DNA of 64,000 nucleotides from Gilliamella sp. B3022. GTDB taxonomy: Bacteria > Pseudomonadota > Gammaproteobacteria > Enterobacterales > Orbaceae. The stretch is taken from positions 1,709,306-1,773,305 of the forward strand of contig NZ_CP071867.1 of the NCBI RefSeq assembly GCF_028751545.1, written 5' to 3'. The position numbers and the translations under genes are program-made. Below the pieces are notes generated by a model, which worked only from the letters and a program-made list of their open reading frames with translations, was not told the DNA's origin and made no database searches. Positions within the stretch are counted from its first letter, which is position 1; the number at the start of each line of letters is the position of its first letter. This document shows, piece by piece, positions 1-8,439 of this stretch.

Positions 1-131
1 ATTTACTGCATCAACTGCACGAAGAAGGGAGTACTATTATTGTTGTGACTCACTCACTTGAAGTATCAAAACATGCACAAACAACTGTTGTGCTTGAACA
101 TGGCAAGGTTGCCCAAGTAATTAATAATTAA
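1..131 (+). CDS. ABC transporter ATP-binding protein, C-terminal end (partial)
   Basis: The frame starting at base 3 is open from the window edge to a TAA at 129-131. It encodes the last 42 residues of an ABC ATPase: a hydrophobic beta strand, the switch histidine in VVTHS, and a C-terminal stretch ending in LEHGKVAQVINN. The Walker and signature motifs lie upstream of the window. It is followed after 17 bases by the DUF4418 gene and then by a permease and a second ATPase, so it probably belongs to the same operon. The substrate cannot be told from this fragment. Confidence 0.8.
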   Translation, partial: LLHQLHEEGSTIIVVTHSLEVSKHAQTTVVLEHGKVAQVINN

Positions 132-148
132 CAAAAAGGTTTTAAATT

Positions 149-616
149 ATGCAAAATCGTATTGTTTCATCATTAGTTTATATCATTATTGGCATATTAT
201 TTATTTTATTTCCTCTGTATATTTTACCCGTTTGCCCACCAGAAACAGTTAACCTACCCACTGCAACCATGCATGGTCAAGCAGAGCATGTGCATGCGGG
301 AGTTGGAAAAATTATGAAATGCTTTTGGACAGGTAGAGCTGAGATTGGCGTGGGGAGTATGATTATTGCAATTGGCATCTTGATGCTATTTTGTCGTAAA
401 ATTTTTCTGCGAATGGGATTGAGTATGGCGGTCGCCTGTATTTCGTTATTTGCTGCGGCTATTCCAACCATTTTAATTGGCGTATGCAGTAACGAGATGA
501 TGCGTTGTAATATGGGCGCTAAACCAGCGCTAGTATTATTGTCCGTGTTATTATTTATTGTATCACTTGTTAATATTTTCTATCTAAATAAAGCAGCCAG
601 ACGAAGCATTTTTTAG
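149..616 (+). CDS. DUF4418 family membrane protein
   Basis: A 155-residue integral membrane protein with about four hydrophobic segments (roughly residues 9-28, 70-85, 90-113 and 128-147). Its layout matches DUF4418 proteins: a Cys-Pro-Pro after TM1, a His/Cys-containing loop, and Cys-rich loops between the later helices. It sits between two ABC ATPase genes and just before an FtsX-type permease, so it probably serves that transporter. The His and Cys residues could bind a metal, but this is speculation. The family function is unknown to me. Confidence 0.7.
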   Translation: MQNRIVSSLVYIIIGILFILFPLYILPVCPPETVNLPTATMHGQAEHVHAGVGKIMKCFWTGRAEIGVGSMIIAIGILMLFCRKIFLRMGLSMAVACISLFAAAIPTILIGVCSNEMMRCNMGAKPALVLLSVLLFIVSLVNIFYLNKAARRSIF

Positions 617-652
617 ATATGCTCCATCTTTGTTAGGAAACAGGATAAAAAC

Positions 653-1864
653 ATGCAAGAACAACCCATTACTTTGGCTAATTTGGCGTGGCGAAACATT
701 CAACGGCGGCCATTTCGCAGTTGTTGTTTAATTATCATTGTTGTGTTGTTTTCTGCCACACTTTTTGGTGGCAGTGTCATTATGAAAAACCTCAGTTTGG
801 GAATTTCAGGTATGGCAGATCGCCTTGGCGCTGATATTTTGGTTGTTCCTTATGGTTACGAAAAAAATCTAGAAATAGCCTTATTACGTGGTGAACCAAG
901 TAGCTTTTATTTAAAGGTTGATTTAGTTGATAAAATCAAGAACATAAAAGGAATACAAGCAATATCACCTCAGTTATTTATCGCTTCTCTCAGCGCAGGT
1001 TGTTGTACTGCAAAAGTGCAACTAATTGGCTTTGATCAGCAAAGTGATTTTGTGATCAAACCTTGGTTACAATCGCAACTAGCTGAGCCTCTTACTGATA
1101 ATCAAATAGTGGTTGGATCGAAAATTAGCTCAAATATTGGCGATGAAGTTATGTTTTTCAATCATCCATTTAAAATAGCAGCTAAAATGGACAGTACTGG
1201 TATGGGCTTTGATACTTCGGTATTCATGACGATGCAAGCGGCACATACCTTAATGAAAGAAGCCGGATTAGTACAAGGCGATGTGGATCATTTTGCGGAT
1301 TATGCTTCTTCAATTTTTATCAAAGTTGCTCCCGATTTTCAGCCTAGAGATATTGTGAATCAAATTATGCCAAAATATGCTATCGACTATAAACTCGATT
1401 TTGTTATAACTAAAGGTATGTTAAGTAAGATTTCCAAATGGTTAAATGGCTTTTCGGCAGTAGTATATAGTTTATCGGTAATTTTTTGGGTATTAGCAAT
1501 AGTGATTATTTTTGTAATTTTCTCGTCAAGTTTAAATGAGCGCAAGCGAGAAATCAGTTTATTACGTATCTTAGGCGCGTCACGTCGAGATTTGGTAAAA
1601 ATGTTGTTGCGTGAATCTTTGATTATTAGTGCGTTAGGTGGCTTAATGGGAATTTTATTAGCAGGCGTATTATTATATGCATTTAGTTTATTAATCTGCC
1701 AAACCATTGGTTTGCCATGCATTAATCTTTCTGTTATTGATGCGATAGGCTATGCCGTAGGAGTATTTGCATTAACTGTAATTATTGGTCCATTATCAAG
1801 TATCTATTCGGCTTTATCTATGACAAAATTTGATACTTATAGTACGCTCAGAGAGGGGGAATAA
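653..1864 (+). CDS. ABC transporter permease, FtsX/MacB type
   Basis: A 403-residue permease with the MacB/LolC/FtsX fold: an N-terminal helix (about residues 22-45), a large periplasmic domain (about 50-265), and three C-terminal helices (about 270-295, 320-350, 365-385). The FtsX-type stretch NERKREISLLRILGASRRDL follows TM2 and is the usual coupling region to the ATPase. The stop overlaps the start of the next ATPase by one base (TAATG), so the two are translationally coupled. Such permeases are mechanotransmission or extrusion components rather than classical importers. The substrate is not visible. Confidence 0.85.
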   Translation: MQEQPITLANLAWRNIQRRPFRSCCLIIIVVLFSATLFGGSVIMKNLSLGISGMADRLGADILVVPYGYEKNLEIALLRGEPSSFYLKVDLVDKIKNIKGIQAISPQLFIASLSAGCCTAKVQLIGFDQQSDFVIKPWLQSQLAEPLTDNQIVVGSKISSNIGDEVMFFNHPFKIAAKMDSTGMGFDTSVFMTMQAAHTLMKEAGLVQGDVDHFADYASSIFIKVAPDFQPRDIVNQIMPKYAIDYKLDFVITKGMLSKISKWLNGFSAVVYSLSVIFWVLAIVIIFVIFSSSLNERKREISLLRILGASRRDLVKMLLRESLIISALGGLMGILLAGVLLYAFSLLICQTIGLPCINLSVIDAIGYAVGVFALTVIIGPLSSIYSALSMTKFDTYSTLREGE

Positions 1865-2532
1865 TGGAACTGCATGTTAAAAATTTGCGTAAAGATTATC
1901 AACGTGCTCAGCAAACTTTTGCAGCAGTGAATAATATCAGTTTTAGCATGAAACAAGGCGATTTTAATTGCATTATGGGGAAATCCGGTAGTGGTAAAAC
2001 CACGCTTCTGAATATTATTGCGGGTTTATTAACACCAACACAAGGAAAAGTAACCTTCAATGATGTAAATCTATTTGAATTAGATGATCAACAAGTATCG
2101 GCGTTTCGTAATCAGCATATTGGTTATATTCCTCAAGGCAGCAGTTTACTTTCTAATCTCACTGCAATAGATAATATTCGCTTACCCTTTTATTTAACTA
2201 AGCGTTCCAACCAGAATAGCTTAAGTTATGCACAGAAATTATTGGAAAAAGCCAAAGTCAGTTATTTGCAAGATGTGTATCCAGCAAATATGTCGGGCGG
2301 TGAAATGCGTCGTATTGCGATATTGAGAGCACTAATTTGCCAGCCACAAATTCTCATTGCCGATGAACCAACCAGTGATCTTGATGAGGAAAGTTCTAAC
2401 GATATTATGCAACTGCTAAAAGAAATTAATCAACAAGGTACCACTTTATTGATTGTTACTCATGATAATGATGTGGCAAGTTATAGCCAAAATATTATGA
2501 ACCTATCGGCAGGACGGTTGATTGATAAATAA
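1864..2532 (+). CDS. ABC transporter ATP-binding protein, LolD/MacB type
   Basis: A 222-residue ATPase, complete for the family. Visible motifs are Walker A GKSGSGKTT (about 39-47), Q-loop IPQGSS, signature MSGGEMRR (about 145-152), Walker B ILIADEPTSDLDEE, and switch His VTHDNDVA. The MacB/LolD subtype is supported by sequence pattern and by coupling to the FtsX-type permease. It shares the operon with another ATPase ending at 131, so two ATPases may serve one or two permeases. A stem-loop follows directly. Confidence 0.88.
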   Translation: MELHVKNLRKDYQRAQQTFAAVNNISFSMKQGDFNCIMGKSGSGKTTLLNIIAGLLTPTQGKVTFNDVNLFELDDQQVSAFRNQHIGYIPQGSSLLSNLTAIDNIRLPFYLTKRSNQNSLSYAQKLLEKAKVSYLQDVYPANMSGGEMRRIAILRALICQPQILIADEPTSDLDEESSNDIMQLLKEINQQGTTLLIVTHDNDVASYSQNIMNLSAGRLIDK

Positions 2533-2576
2533 GTCAATGTTCACTCACCTAATATTAAGTGAATACTGACTTATTG
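2527..2576. terminator. Stem-loop between convergent genes
   Basis: An imperfect inverted repeat: AATAAGTCA pairs with TGACTTATT, with inner TTCACT/AGTGAA arms. It lies between the ABC ATPase gene (+) and yceF (-) and may terminate both. There is no long U-run on either side, so strength is uncertain. Confidence 0.5.
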
Positions 2577-2591
2577 AGTTTGCATCACTTA

Positions 2592-3173
2592 TTAAAGAAA
2601 TAATGGATTACAATCCATGTCAATCATTATTTTATTAAGTTTTAACAGCGGTAATCCGACTAAAGAATTAATATCATCACCTTCTAATTTCTCAAACAGC
2701 GTTATACCGAGCTCATCACATTTAAAACTACCTGCACATTGTAAGGGCATCTCTTTTGCGATATAAGCCTCAATTTCTGCACAACTTAACTGACGAAAAG
2801 TGACTTTGAATGGCTCGCAAATAGTTGTTGATTGACCCGAACGAGTATTAATAACTGTCATACCGGTATAAAAATAGACTGTTTTGCCACTGCTATTGGC
2901 AAGTTGTTTACGAGCATTTTCAACCGTATGTGGTTTGCAAACAATTTTATCTTCCAAAACCCCCACCTGATCTGAGCCAATAATTAAACTATTTGGATAT
3001 ATGTCGACTAAGGATTGCGCTTTCAGATTCGCTAAACGTACCACTAATTGCTCGGCAGACTCTCCAGAAAGTGGCGTTTCGTCACAAATTGGTGGGACAC
3101 ATTCAAAAGGTATAGCGAATTTTTCAAGTACTTTTTTACGTGATAGTGATGTTGATGCTAAAATGATTCTCAT
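2592..3173 (-). CDS. yceF: Maf-family nucleotide pyrophosphatase (7-methyl-GTP type)
   Basis: Maf/Ham1-fold house-cleaning pyrophosphatase that hydrolyses non-canonical nucleotides. It follows E. coli YceF closely: ILASTS at the N terminus, CDETP, the IIGSDQV motif with the catalytic Asp, the FYTGM segment, and CAGSFKCDELGITLFEKLEGDD near the C terminus in two parts. I chose the ATG at 3173 rather than an upstream one at 3197. The shorter start gives the family N terminus, has AAGAGA upstream, and falls just after the stop of the preceding acetyltransferase gene. It is likely cotranscribed with that gene. Confidence 0.9.
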   Translation of the reverse strand: MRIILASTSLSRKKVLEKFAIPFECVPPICDETPLSGESAEQLVVRLANLKAQSLVDIYPNSLIIGSDQVGVLEDKIVCKPHTVENARKQLANSSGKTVYFYTGMTVINTRSGQSTTICEPFKVTFRQLSCAEIEAYIAKEMPLQCAGSFKCDELGITLFEKLEGDDINSLVGLPLLKLNKIMIDMDCNPLFL

Positions 3174-3178
3174 ATTGA

Positions 3179-3580
3179 TTAGTCTCTTAAAATCCAAGCT
3201 GAAGGATGGGCATTAAATCCGATATGTTCATAATAATCAACTGCATTTGGTGCTGCTAGTAAAGTGATTGAGCATCCCTCATGAGTATTGTTTTTTACTT
3301 CTTTAATCAATTGTTTTCCAATACCTTGTTTTTGATAATTCTCATCCACAGCGAGATCAGCTAAATAAGTTATATAGACAAAATCTGTTAAACAACGGGC
3401 AATACCAATTAATTTATCATTATGCCACGCGGTTATAACTAAATTAGCATTATTTAACATAGCTTGAAATCGTGTTGAATCTGCAAGTGGTCGGCGTTCA
3501 CCTAGTGAACAGTGACGATAAAGCTCAATAGCTTGTTCGAGTTCTGGTTTGATGTCAGAACGGTAAATGATATTACTCAT
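3179..3580 (-). CDS. GNAT family N-acetyltransferase
   Basis: A 133-residue GCN5-related acetyltransferase. Motif A is clear: LADLAVDENYQKQGIGKQL, with the Q/R-x-x-G-x-G/A acetyl-CoA loop. It is followed by a terminal YYEHIGF motif typical of small yhbS/YitI-like GNATs. The ATG at 3580 is preferred over 3619 because GGAG lies six bases upstream. It ends six bases before the yceF start. The substrate (protein, polyamine or antibiotic) cannot be inferred. Confidence 0.85.
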   Translation of the reverse strand: MSNIIYRSDIKPELEQAIELYRHCSLGERRPLADSTRFQAMLNNANLVITAWHNDKLIGIARCLTDFVYITYLADLAVDENYQKQGIGKQLIKEVKNNTHEGCSITLLAAPNAVDYYEHIGFNAHPSAWILRD

Positions 3581-3797
3581 GGTGATCTCCGTCATGAAAT
3601 GAGCAAAAAAAAGTTTCATTTTTCTAAATTGGATTTAGGATATTATAGTGAGCATCAACTAACTTAACTATTAAAATAAAAAAATGAATCCAAATTGCGT
3701 ATCCTAGTAATCAAAATCACGATTATCAAAATACAGAACAATTAAACCATATTGTTAATGATCTTTTATCCGGTTTTTTATCAAGGGGGAAAGTTTT

Positions 3798-4226
3798 ATG
3801 TACAACAAAATTTTAGTACCAATTGATGTGCTTGAAGATGAGTTGACCCAAAAAGTCATCCCACATGTTGAATGTTTAGCAAAATTATCAAATGCTGAGG
3901 TGATTTTCTTTCATACTTTACCTTTAGCGTCAGCAATTGTGAATGCTTACTCATTTGGATTTGATGAATTTAAAGATAAAGCGACAGTAAAAACTGAACA
4001 GTGGTTAAATAAATTAATGGCTTCGGTTAATTTACCGCAAGAAAAATTGTCGTTTTCTATCGCGTTTGGTAACCCAAGGGATGAAATTCTTCATATTGCG
4101 GAAGAACTAAAACCCGATTTAATTATACTGGGATCTCGCCGCCCTAATATTACCACTCATTTATTAGGATCAAATGCAGCAGGTGTAGTTCGTAGCGCTC
4201 AAACCTCAGTTTTGGTCGTTCGTTAG
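3798..4226 (+). CDS. uspF: Universal stress protein, UspF type
   Basis: A 142-residue single Usp domain. The N terminus KILVPIDVLEDELTQKVIPH and the C-terminal nucleotide-binding signature (GSRRPNITTHLLGSNAAGVV, then SVLVVR) match E. coli UspF/UspG, which bind ATP and are linked to stress survival and adhesion. AAGGGGG about ten bases upstream of the ATG is a strong ribosome binding site. It is transcribed divergently from the GNAT gene. Confidence 0.9.
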   Translation: MYNKILVPIDVLEDELTQKVIPHVECLAKLSNAEVIFFHTLPLASAIVNAYSFGFDEFKDKATVKTEQWLNKLMASVNLPQEKLSFSIAFGNPRDEILHIAEELKPDLIILGSRRPNITTHLLGSNAAGVVRSAQTSVLVVR

Positions 4227-4254
4227 TTTAGAGTTGTATTGTTTAAATCTATAG

Positions 4255-4275
4255 CGAGGAGCGAATAACTCCTCG
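4255..4275 (+). terminator. Hairpin downstream of uspF
   Basis: CGAGGAG / CTCCTCG arms around a 7-base loop, 28 bases after the uspF stop. It lacks a good U-run, so it may be a weak or Rho-assisted terminator. Confidence 0.45.
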
Positions 4276-4597
4276 TAAATAATTTGTAATCAGAGGATCT
4301 TTGTGAATACTCAAATCGATAACAATGCGATCTATTATAGGTTGTACATGTTATGAATATTCATTTTATTAATGACACATTGTTCTTAGATGTATTTATG
4401 CATAATTCTTAATATTGGTATCGATAAAATAGAAAACCAGATTTATTACTCGACTTAGTCATTATTTGGCATAACGAACAGATTAATTGACTCACGAAAA
4501 AGAAATAATTATTATTATATAATACAGATTATCATCTATATGTATCCTTGTTTTTTATGAAGATCAATATAGCATTTTGCAAATGAAGGATTATTGT
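4276..4597. other. Intergenic, no gene seen
   Basis: AT-rich stretch between uspF and the VgrG fragment. No open frame of note and no clear promoter was identified. It probably holds the promoter of the T6SS effector island. Confidence 0.4.
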
Positions 4598-5011
4598 ATG
4601 GGCATAATGGAGAAACTGGACGATAGCTTAGCTTCGCTTACCGGACACTTATCATACACTAACTATCTGTTTTCAGTTGATAAGTTCGACGGGTTATCCG
4701 GTATTTTTGTCGTATCAATTAAAGGTCAAGCGTGGTCAAATGCACTTTGGCAATATCAGATGGATTTGACCTGCAAAGATAAGCAAATTTCAATTGCATC
4801 CTTCCATATCCAAGCCATCTTTCTGACTCTTCCTCTTAACCAATTTCCACTAGTAGTGACAAAAATCAGCTCATTTGGTCATGTTGTAAAAATAAGCAAT
4901 TTGTACGGATTAATCACTGAATTTATTATTGTCGTAGAGAGCGAAGATCAAGCACATTGTCGAGTGAAGCGTGAGGTACGCAGATTTAATGATAGTTTTT
5001 CACTGTGTTAG
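4598..5011 (+). pseudogene. VgrG N-terminal fragment (T6SS spike remnant)
   Basis: A 137-residue open frame starting at the ATG with AAGGA eight bases upstream. The sequence tracks the beginning of VgrG/gp27-like spike proteins. It opens with a YLFSVDKFDG strand, then a WQYQMDL strand, a G/F-rich VVTKISSFGHVV loop region, and a terminal REVRRFNDSFS that corresponds to the conserved RxFxxxS stretch. Full VgrG proteins exceed 500 residues; the gp5-like needle and everything after residue ~137 are absent. It precedes a lipase effector and its immunity gene, the usual vgrG-tle-tli order. It may be a dead remnant or a short adaptor; truncation is the simpler reading. Confidence 0.6.
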
Positions 5012-5137
5012 GGATTTACAAGTCAGCAGTAAAATTATGCTAAGTCAGTTGTAACGATCCTAGTTATTGGATAAGTGACTTTATAACTAATCACTTATCA
5101 AAAAATGATGTAACCAATAAAGGAATAAGGAAATAGA

Positions 5138-6946
5138 ATGGACAAAAATAATGATCCCCAAAGTGCCGTATTTCACACAGTACCACGTTCAAATAAGAAA
5201 ATGGAAAAAATTCATATTGAAAAAGAGCGTAAAGTTATACCTATTATTTTTTTGCCTGGCGTAATGGGAAGTAATTTAAAGGTAAAATCTACAAACGGTA
5301 AGGATTCAAATACGAAAAAAGTTTGGCGTTTAGATAGTTCGGCTTCAGTAGCTGGTTGGGCACTTTGGGGTGTTGGTGGAGCCAAAGCAAGAAAAAAAGA
5401 ACTTGATCCTGAAAAAACAGAGGTAGATTACCGTGGAACTGTTATTGATGCAGCAGAAAAGGAAATTTCGAATATAAAAAAACAATACATCAAAGATATT
5501 GCTAAGTATAGCAAATATCAGGTTAATAAAATTTATGACGAAACAGTAATAAGAAATCAAAAAATAAAGCAAGCAATCAATAACCATCCTGAAAATCGGC
5601 TCTTTGGTGTTCGTCGAGCAAGAGGATGGGGAAGCGTTGGTTATAAGAGTTATGGCAAGTTTTTAGAAACCTTTCAATCATACTTATTTCAACCAAATGG
5701 ACAATTATCCAGTAAAGTAAAAAGTCTGATTAAAGCTTTACCTTTTGAGTTAGAAAAAGGATCAAAAGCAAAGTTAACGTTTAATAATGATCAGATTCAG
5801 ATCTTTAAAAATTATGATTTCCCTCTTTATGCGATGGGTTATAACTGGCTAGAATCTAATGAAAAAAGTGCAAAAAGACTTAAAATCCTAGTTGAAGAGA
5901 CAATCCCAAGATTTTATAAAAAACGAGGCAGAACTTGCGATAAAGTGATTTTAATTACCCATTCTATGGGCGGATTGGTTGCGCGTTATTATACTGAAGT
6001 TCTGGGTGGGCGTGAAAAAGTATACGGTGTGATTAACGGTGTACAACCTTCGACGGGAGCTGCTGCCGCTTATACCCGCATGAAACGAGGAAGTGAAGCT
6101 TATGGTAGTAGTACTATGATAAATTGGGCTACTGCAAATGTTTTAGGGAAAGATGCTGCAGAAATGACGGCTGTGTGTGCTCAAGCTCCTGGTCCATTAC
6201 AATTGTTACCTAGCGAAAAATATGTATCAAAATGGTTAATCATTACTGCTCCTAACGGAAAATCATACTCGTTTCCTCAAAAGAATCCTTATGATGATAT
6301 TTATTTAAATAAATATCACTGGTGGTGCGTTTGTGAACCGCATTTAATTAATCCATTAAATTCAAAGCATGATTTAGCTACAATGCGAATTGATTGGCAA
6401 AACTATAAAAAGTTAATTTATAGAGATGTTAAACCTTTTCATGAAAAGATCGCTAATAAATATCATCCCAATACCTATGTGTTTTTCGGAATAGAAAATA
6501 ACAGAAATAAAATGCGTAAACAGTTTTTTACCTATCAAACTGTACATTGGCAAGGTAAGGTTATTAAAGGGTATCAAAAAGAGGAAAAACGACCAGCAAT
6601 GAATCATATTGGTGCTAATAATCGATTAGATTTAAACGAGATAACTGAAATCAGAACTCTTAAAGCAAGCTTCAATGATTGGAAAGAGGTTAAACGCGAT
6701 TATCATTTTTTTTGGGGAACCCAAACCGTTTCGGAAAAAAGAGGCAATATTGCGGAAGAATACACATTAAAAAAAGCCGATAGCAATGGCGATGGTACCG
6801 TACCACAAAGTTCTGGTGAAATTCCACTTAATCAGATTCAAGCTCGTATGCATATACCCGTTGAACATGAACCTGCGTATCAAAATGCAATCGGTCAAGA
6901 GTTTGCTTTGCGTGCAATAGTCGATATTATTCAGAAGGTTATATAA
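5138..6946 (+). CDS. T6SS lipase effector, Tle4-like alpha/beta hydrolase
   Basis: A 602-residue cytoplasmic-looking protein without signal peptide, as expected for a T6SS cargo. The alpha/beta-hydrolase core starts with FLPGVMGSNLKV (about residues 46-57). The nucleophile elbow is THSMGGL with Ser276. A late Asp (DGTVPQ, Asp552) and His (VEHEP, His577) are plausible triad partners. PGAP1/LCAT-like lipases with this layout form the Tle4 family, which attack membrane phospholipids of rival cells. The elbow is T-x-S-x-G instead of G-x-S-x-G. A VgrG remnant lies upstream, and the immunity gene overlaps the stop codon (TAATG). The Tle4 label rests on the neighbour and motif layout, not on a search. 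Confidence 0.75.
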   Translation: MDKNNDPQSAVFHTVPRSNKKMEKIHIEKERKVIPIIFLPGVMGSNLKVKSTNGKDSNTKKVWRLDSSASVAGWALWGVGGAKARKKELDPEKTEVDYRGTVIDAAEKEISNIKKQYIKDIAKYSKYQVNKIYDETVIRNQKIKQAINNHPENRLFGVRRARGWGSVGYKSYGKFLETFQSYLFQPNGQLSSKVKSLIKALPFELEKGSKAKLTFNNDQIQIFKNYDFPLYAMGYNWLESNEKSAKRLKILVEETIPRFYKKRGRTCDKVILITHSMGGLVARYYTEVLGGREKVYGVINGVQPSTGAAAAYTRMKRGSEAYGSSTMINWATANVLGKDAAEMTAVCAQAPGPLQLLPSEKYVSKWLIITAPNGKSYSFPQKNPYDDIYLNKYHWWCVCEPHLINPLNSKHDLATMRIDWQNYKKLIYRDVKPFHEKIANKYHPNTYVFFGIENNRNKMRKQFFTYQTVHWQGKVIKGYQKEEKRPAMNHIGANNRLDLNEITEIRTLKASFNDWKEVKRDYHFFWGTQTVSEKRGNIAEEYTLKKADSNGDGTVPQSSGEIPLNQIQARMHIPVEHEPAYQNAIGQEFALRAIVDIIQKVI

Positions 6947-8079
6947 TGATCCATAACTTAAAACTTAATAAAAAACATTTTTTTTTAATTGTCATTTTAT
7001 TCGTGATTACCCTCTTTAGTTACCAATTTTTTAGCAAGGATATACATATGGCAACTTTATCAACTGAACAACAACAACAGGTCGATGAGCTACTTACTGA
7101 TACGGCTACCCGTTGCTTAGGAACATATTTAATTGATTTACCAAAACAATTTAAATCATCCAAAGTAAATTCATTCAAATATGATTATAATCAAGGCATT
7201 AATATCGCAACCAATCAGCAATATTTTCCCCCTTTTAAACAGATGCTAGCCCGACGAGAACAAGAGTTAAAAAACACTCAACCAGACGATCCTATTGATG
7301 GTAAATTTTTAAAAGCAATCTACCCTTTGTCAGTTGCAAATAGTGCTGAAATAGAAGGTCTTATTTTTGAACGGATGCAGAGTGAGGGAGTTCCTGATGT
7401 AGCCCGAATTTTAGAAGGTTATCGTTGGCAGGACGAAGTTACCTTCAAAATTGAAATGGAAGCTACCAATGGTTCGGCCAGTCGGTATGATGAGGATAGA
7501 AAAAAATATCCAGATATCCATAATAACGATGTGCCGGAAAAGATAGTGCAAATGCGAAAATTGTTTGAACGCATTCGTGTTCGTGATGATTTTACTGTTC
7601 CAAACGAACCTGGTTTTTGTTTTACAAATGGCTTTATGCAAGGCGATGATGACAAACCAAAAGAAATCGATTTCATTTATCGTTATGAAGATAGGGATGA
7701 TTTTTATTTTCGTATTACATTTAATAATTATGCTGGAGGTTATTCGTTATTTGATATTCCTGACTATTTTATTATTCAGGGTGAAGGGCAAAAAATTTAT
7801 AAAGGGACACGTGAGAGTCACAATCTGCATTTAGAGGAAATAATTGTTAAAAGTAAGGATTTTAACGATGAAAACCTCGATGAATTTAAAAAAGAGAGTT
7901 ATATCTTTAATTTAGGCATTAATATGGAAGAGCCTGATAATAAAAATCCCAACTTATTGGTTGAAATGTACTATATTGTCCCACTTGATAGCCGTAAAGC
8001 CTATAGTGAAGATCAGTTAATGGTCATATGGCGTGAAGTAACCAGTAGTATTCGTATTCGTGAAATAAAAAATCAATAA
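6946..8079 (+). CDS. T6SS immunity protein, Tli4-like
   Basis: A 377-residue protein with an N-terminal membrane segment (about residues 12-30) that would anchor it facing the periplasm, where Tle lipases act. The stretch RCLGTYLIDLPKQF shortly after the anchor resembles the C-x-G-x-x-x-x-D-x-P start of Tli4-family immunity proteins, and the acidic body is typical. Its start overlaps the effector stop by one base, giving the tight coupling expected of effector-immunity pairs. It probably binds and blocks the lipase encoded at 5138-6946. Confidence 0.7.
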   Translation: MIHNLKLNKKHFFLIVILFVITLFSYQFFSKDIHMATLSTEQQQQVDELLTDTATRCLGTYLIDLPKQFKSSKVNSFKYDYNQGINIATNQQYFPPFKQMLARREQELKNTQPDDPIDGKFLKAIYPLSVANSAEIEGLIFERMQSEGVPDVARILEGYRWQDEVTFKIEMEATNGSASRYDEDRKKYPDIHNNDVPEKIVQMRKLFERIRVRDDFTVPNEPGFCFTNGFMQGDDDKPKEIDFIYRYEDRDDFYFRITFNNYAGGYSLFDIPDYFIIQGEGQKIYKGTRESHNLHLEEIIVKSKDFNDENLDEFKKESYIFNLGINMEEPDNKNPNLLVEMYYIVPLDSRKAYSEDQLMVIWREVTSSIRIREIKNQ

Positions 8080-8280
8080 CGATATTCATAAAAGTTCTAA
8101 ATATTTATTCTCTTTACTAATTTATCATCCTTGATGATTGTTGTAATCTGTAAATAAGTTTTTAGTATAACGTAATTAGAATTCAATTAATTCTCTCTTA
8201 TAAATGATTAAGTATTAAAAAATTGCTTTAGATGTTGTTCGAATAATGGTTGAATTTTTATAAATATTTCCATTACTAAA

Positions 8281-8317
8281 GGTAAAATAAACGAGTAATA
8301 CTCAATTTATTTTTACC
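8281..8317. terminator. Long A/T-rich stem-loop after the immunity gene
   Basis: GGTAAAATAAA pairs with TTTATTTTTACC with one bulge, and the interior GAGTA/TACTC extends the stem. It is in the convergent gap between the immunity gene and rlmL. No long U-tract follows. Confidence 0.45.
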
Positions 8318-8363
8318 ATTGAATTTATTTATTTAATTTTTCAAAAAGAGTTTAAATTAAAAC

Positions 8364-8408
8364 AATTCTCCTTAAAAAGATCTATACTGATTTATTTTAA
8401 GGAGAATT
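8364..8408. terminator. Perfect 14-bp inverted repeat before the rlmL stop
   Basis: AATTCTCCTTAAAA (8364-8377) and TTTTAAGGAGAATT (8395-8408) are exact complements around a 17-base loop. A T-run follows on the + strand at 8416-8422. It probably terminates transcription from the + side. The rest of 8080-8439 shows nothing else. Confidence 0.55.
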
Positions 8409-8439
8409 CCGTCAAAATTTTTTCATTTTCAGTGATATT

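Noticed and set aside
5345-5587. Minus-strand ORF inside the lipase gene
   Set aside because: Hydrophobic antisense shadow of a well-supported gene.
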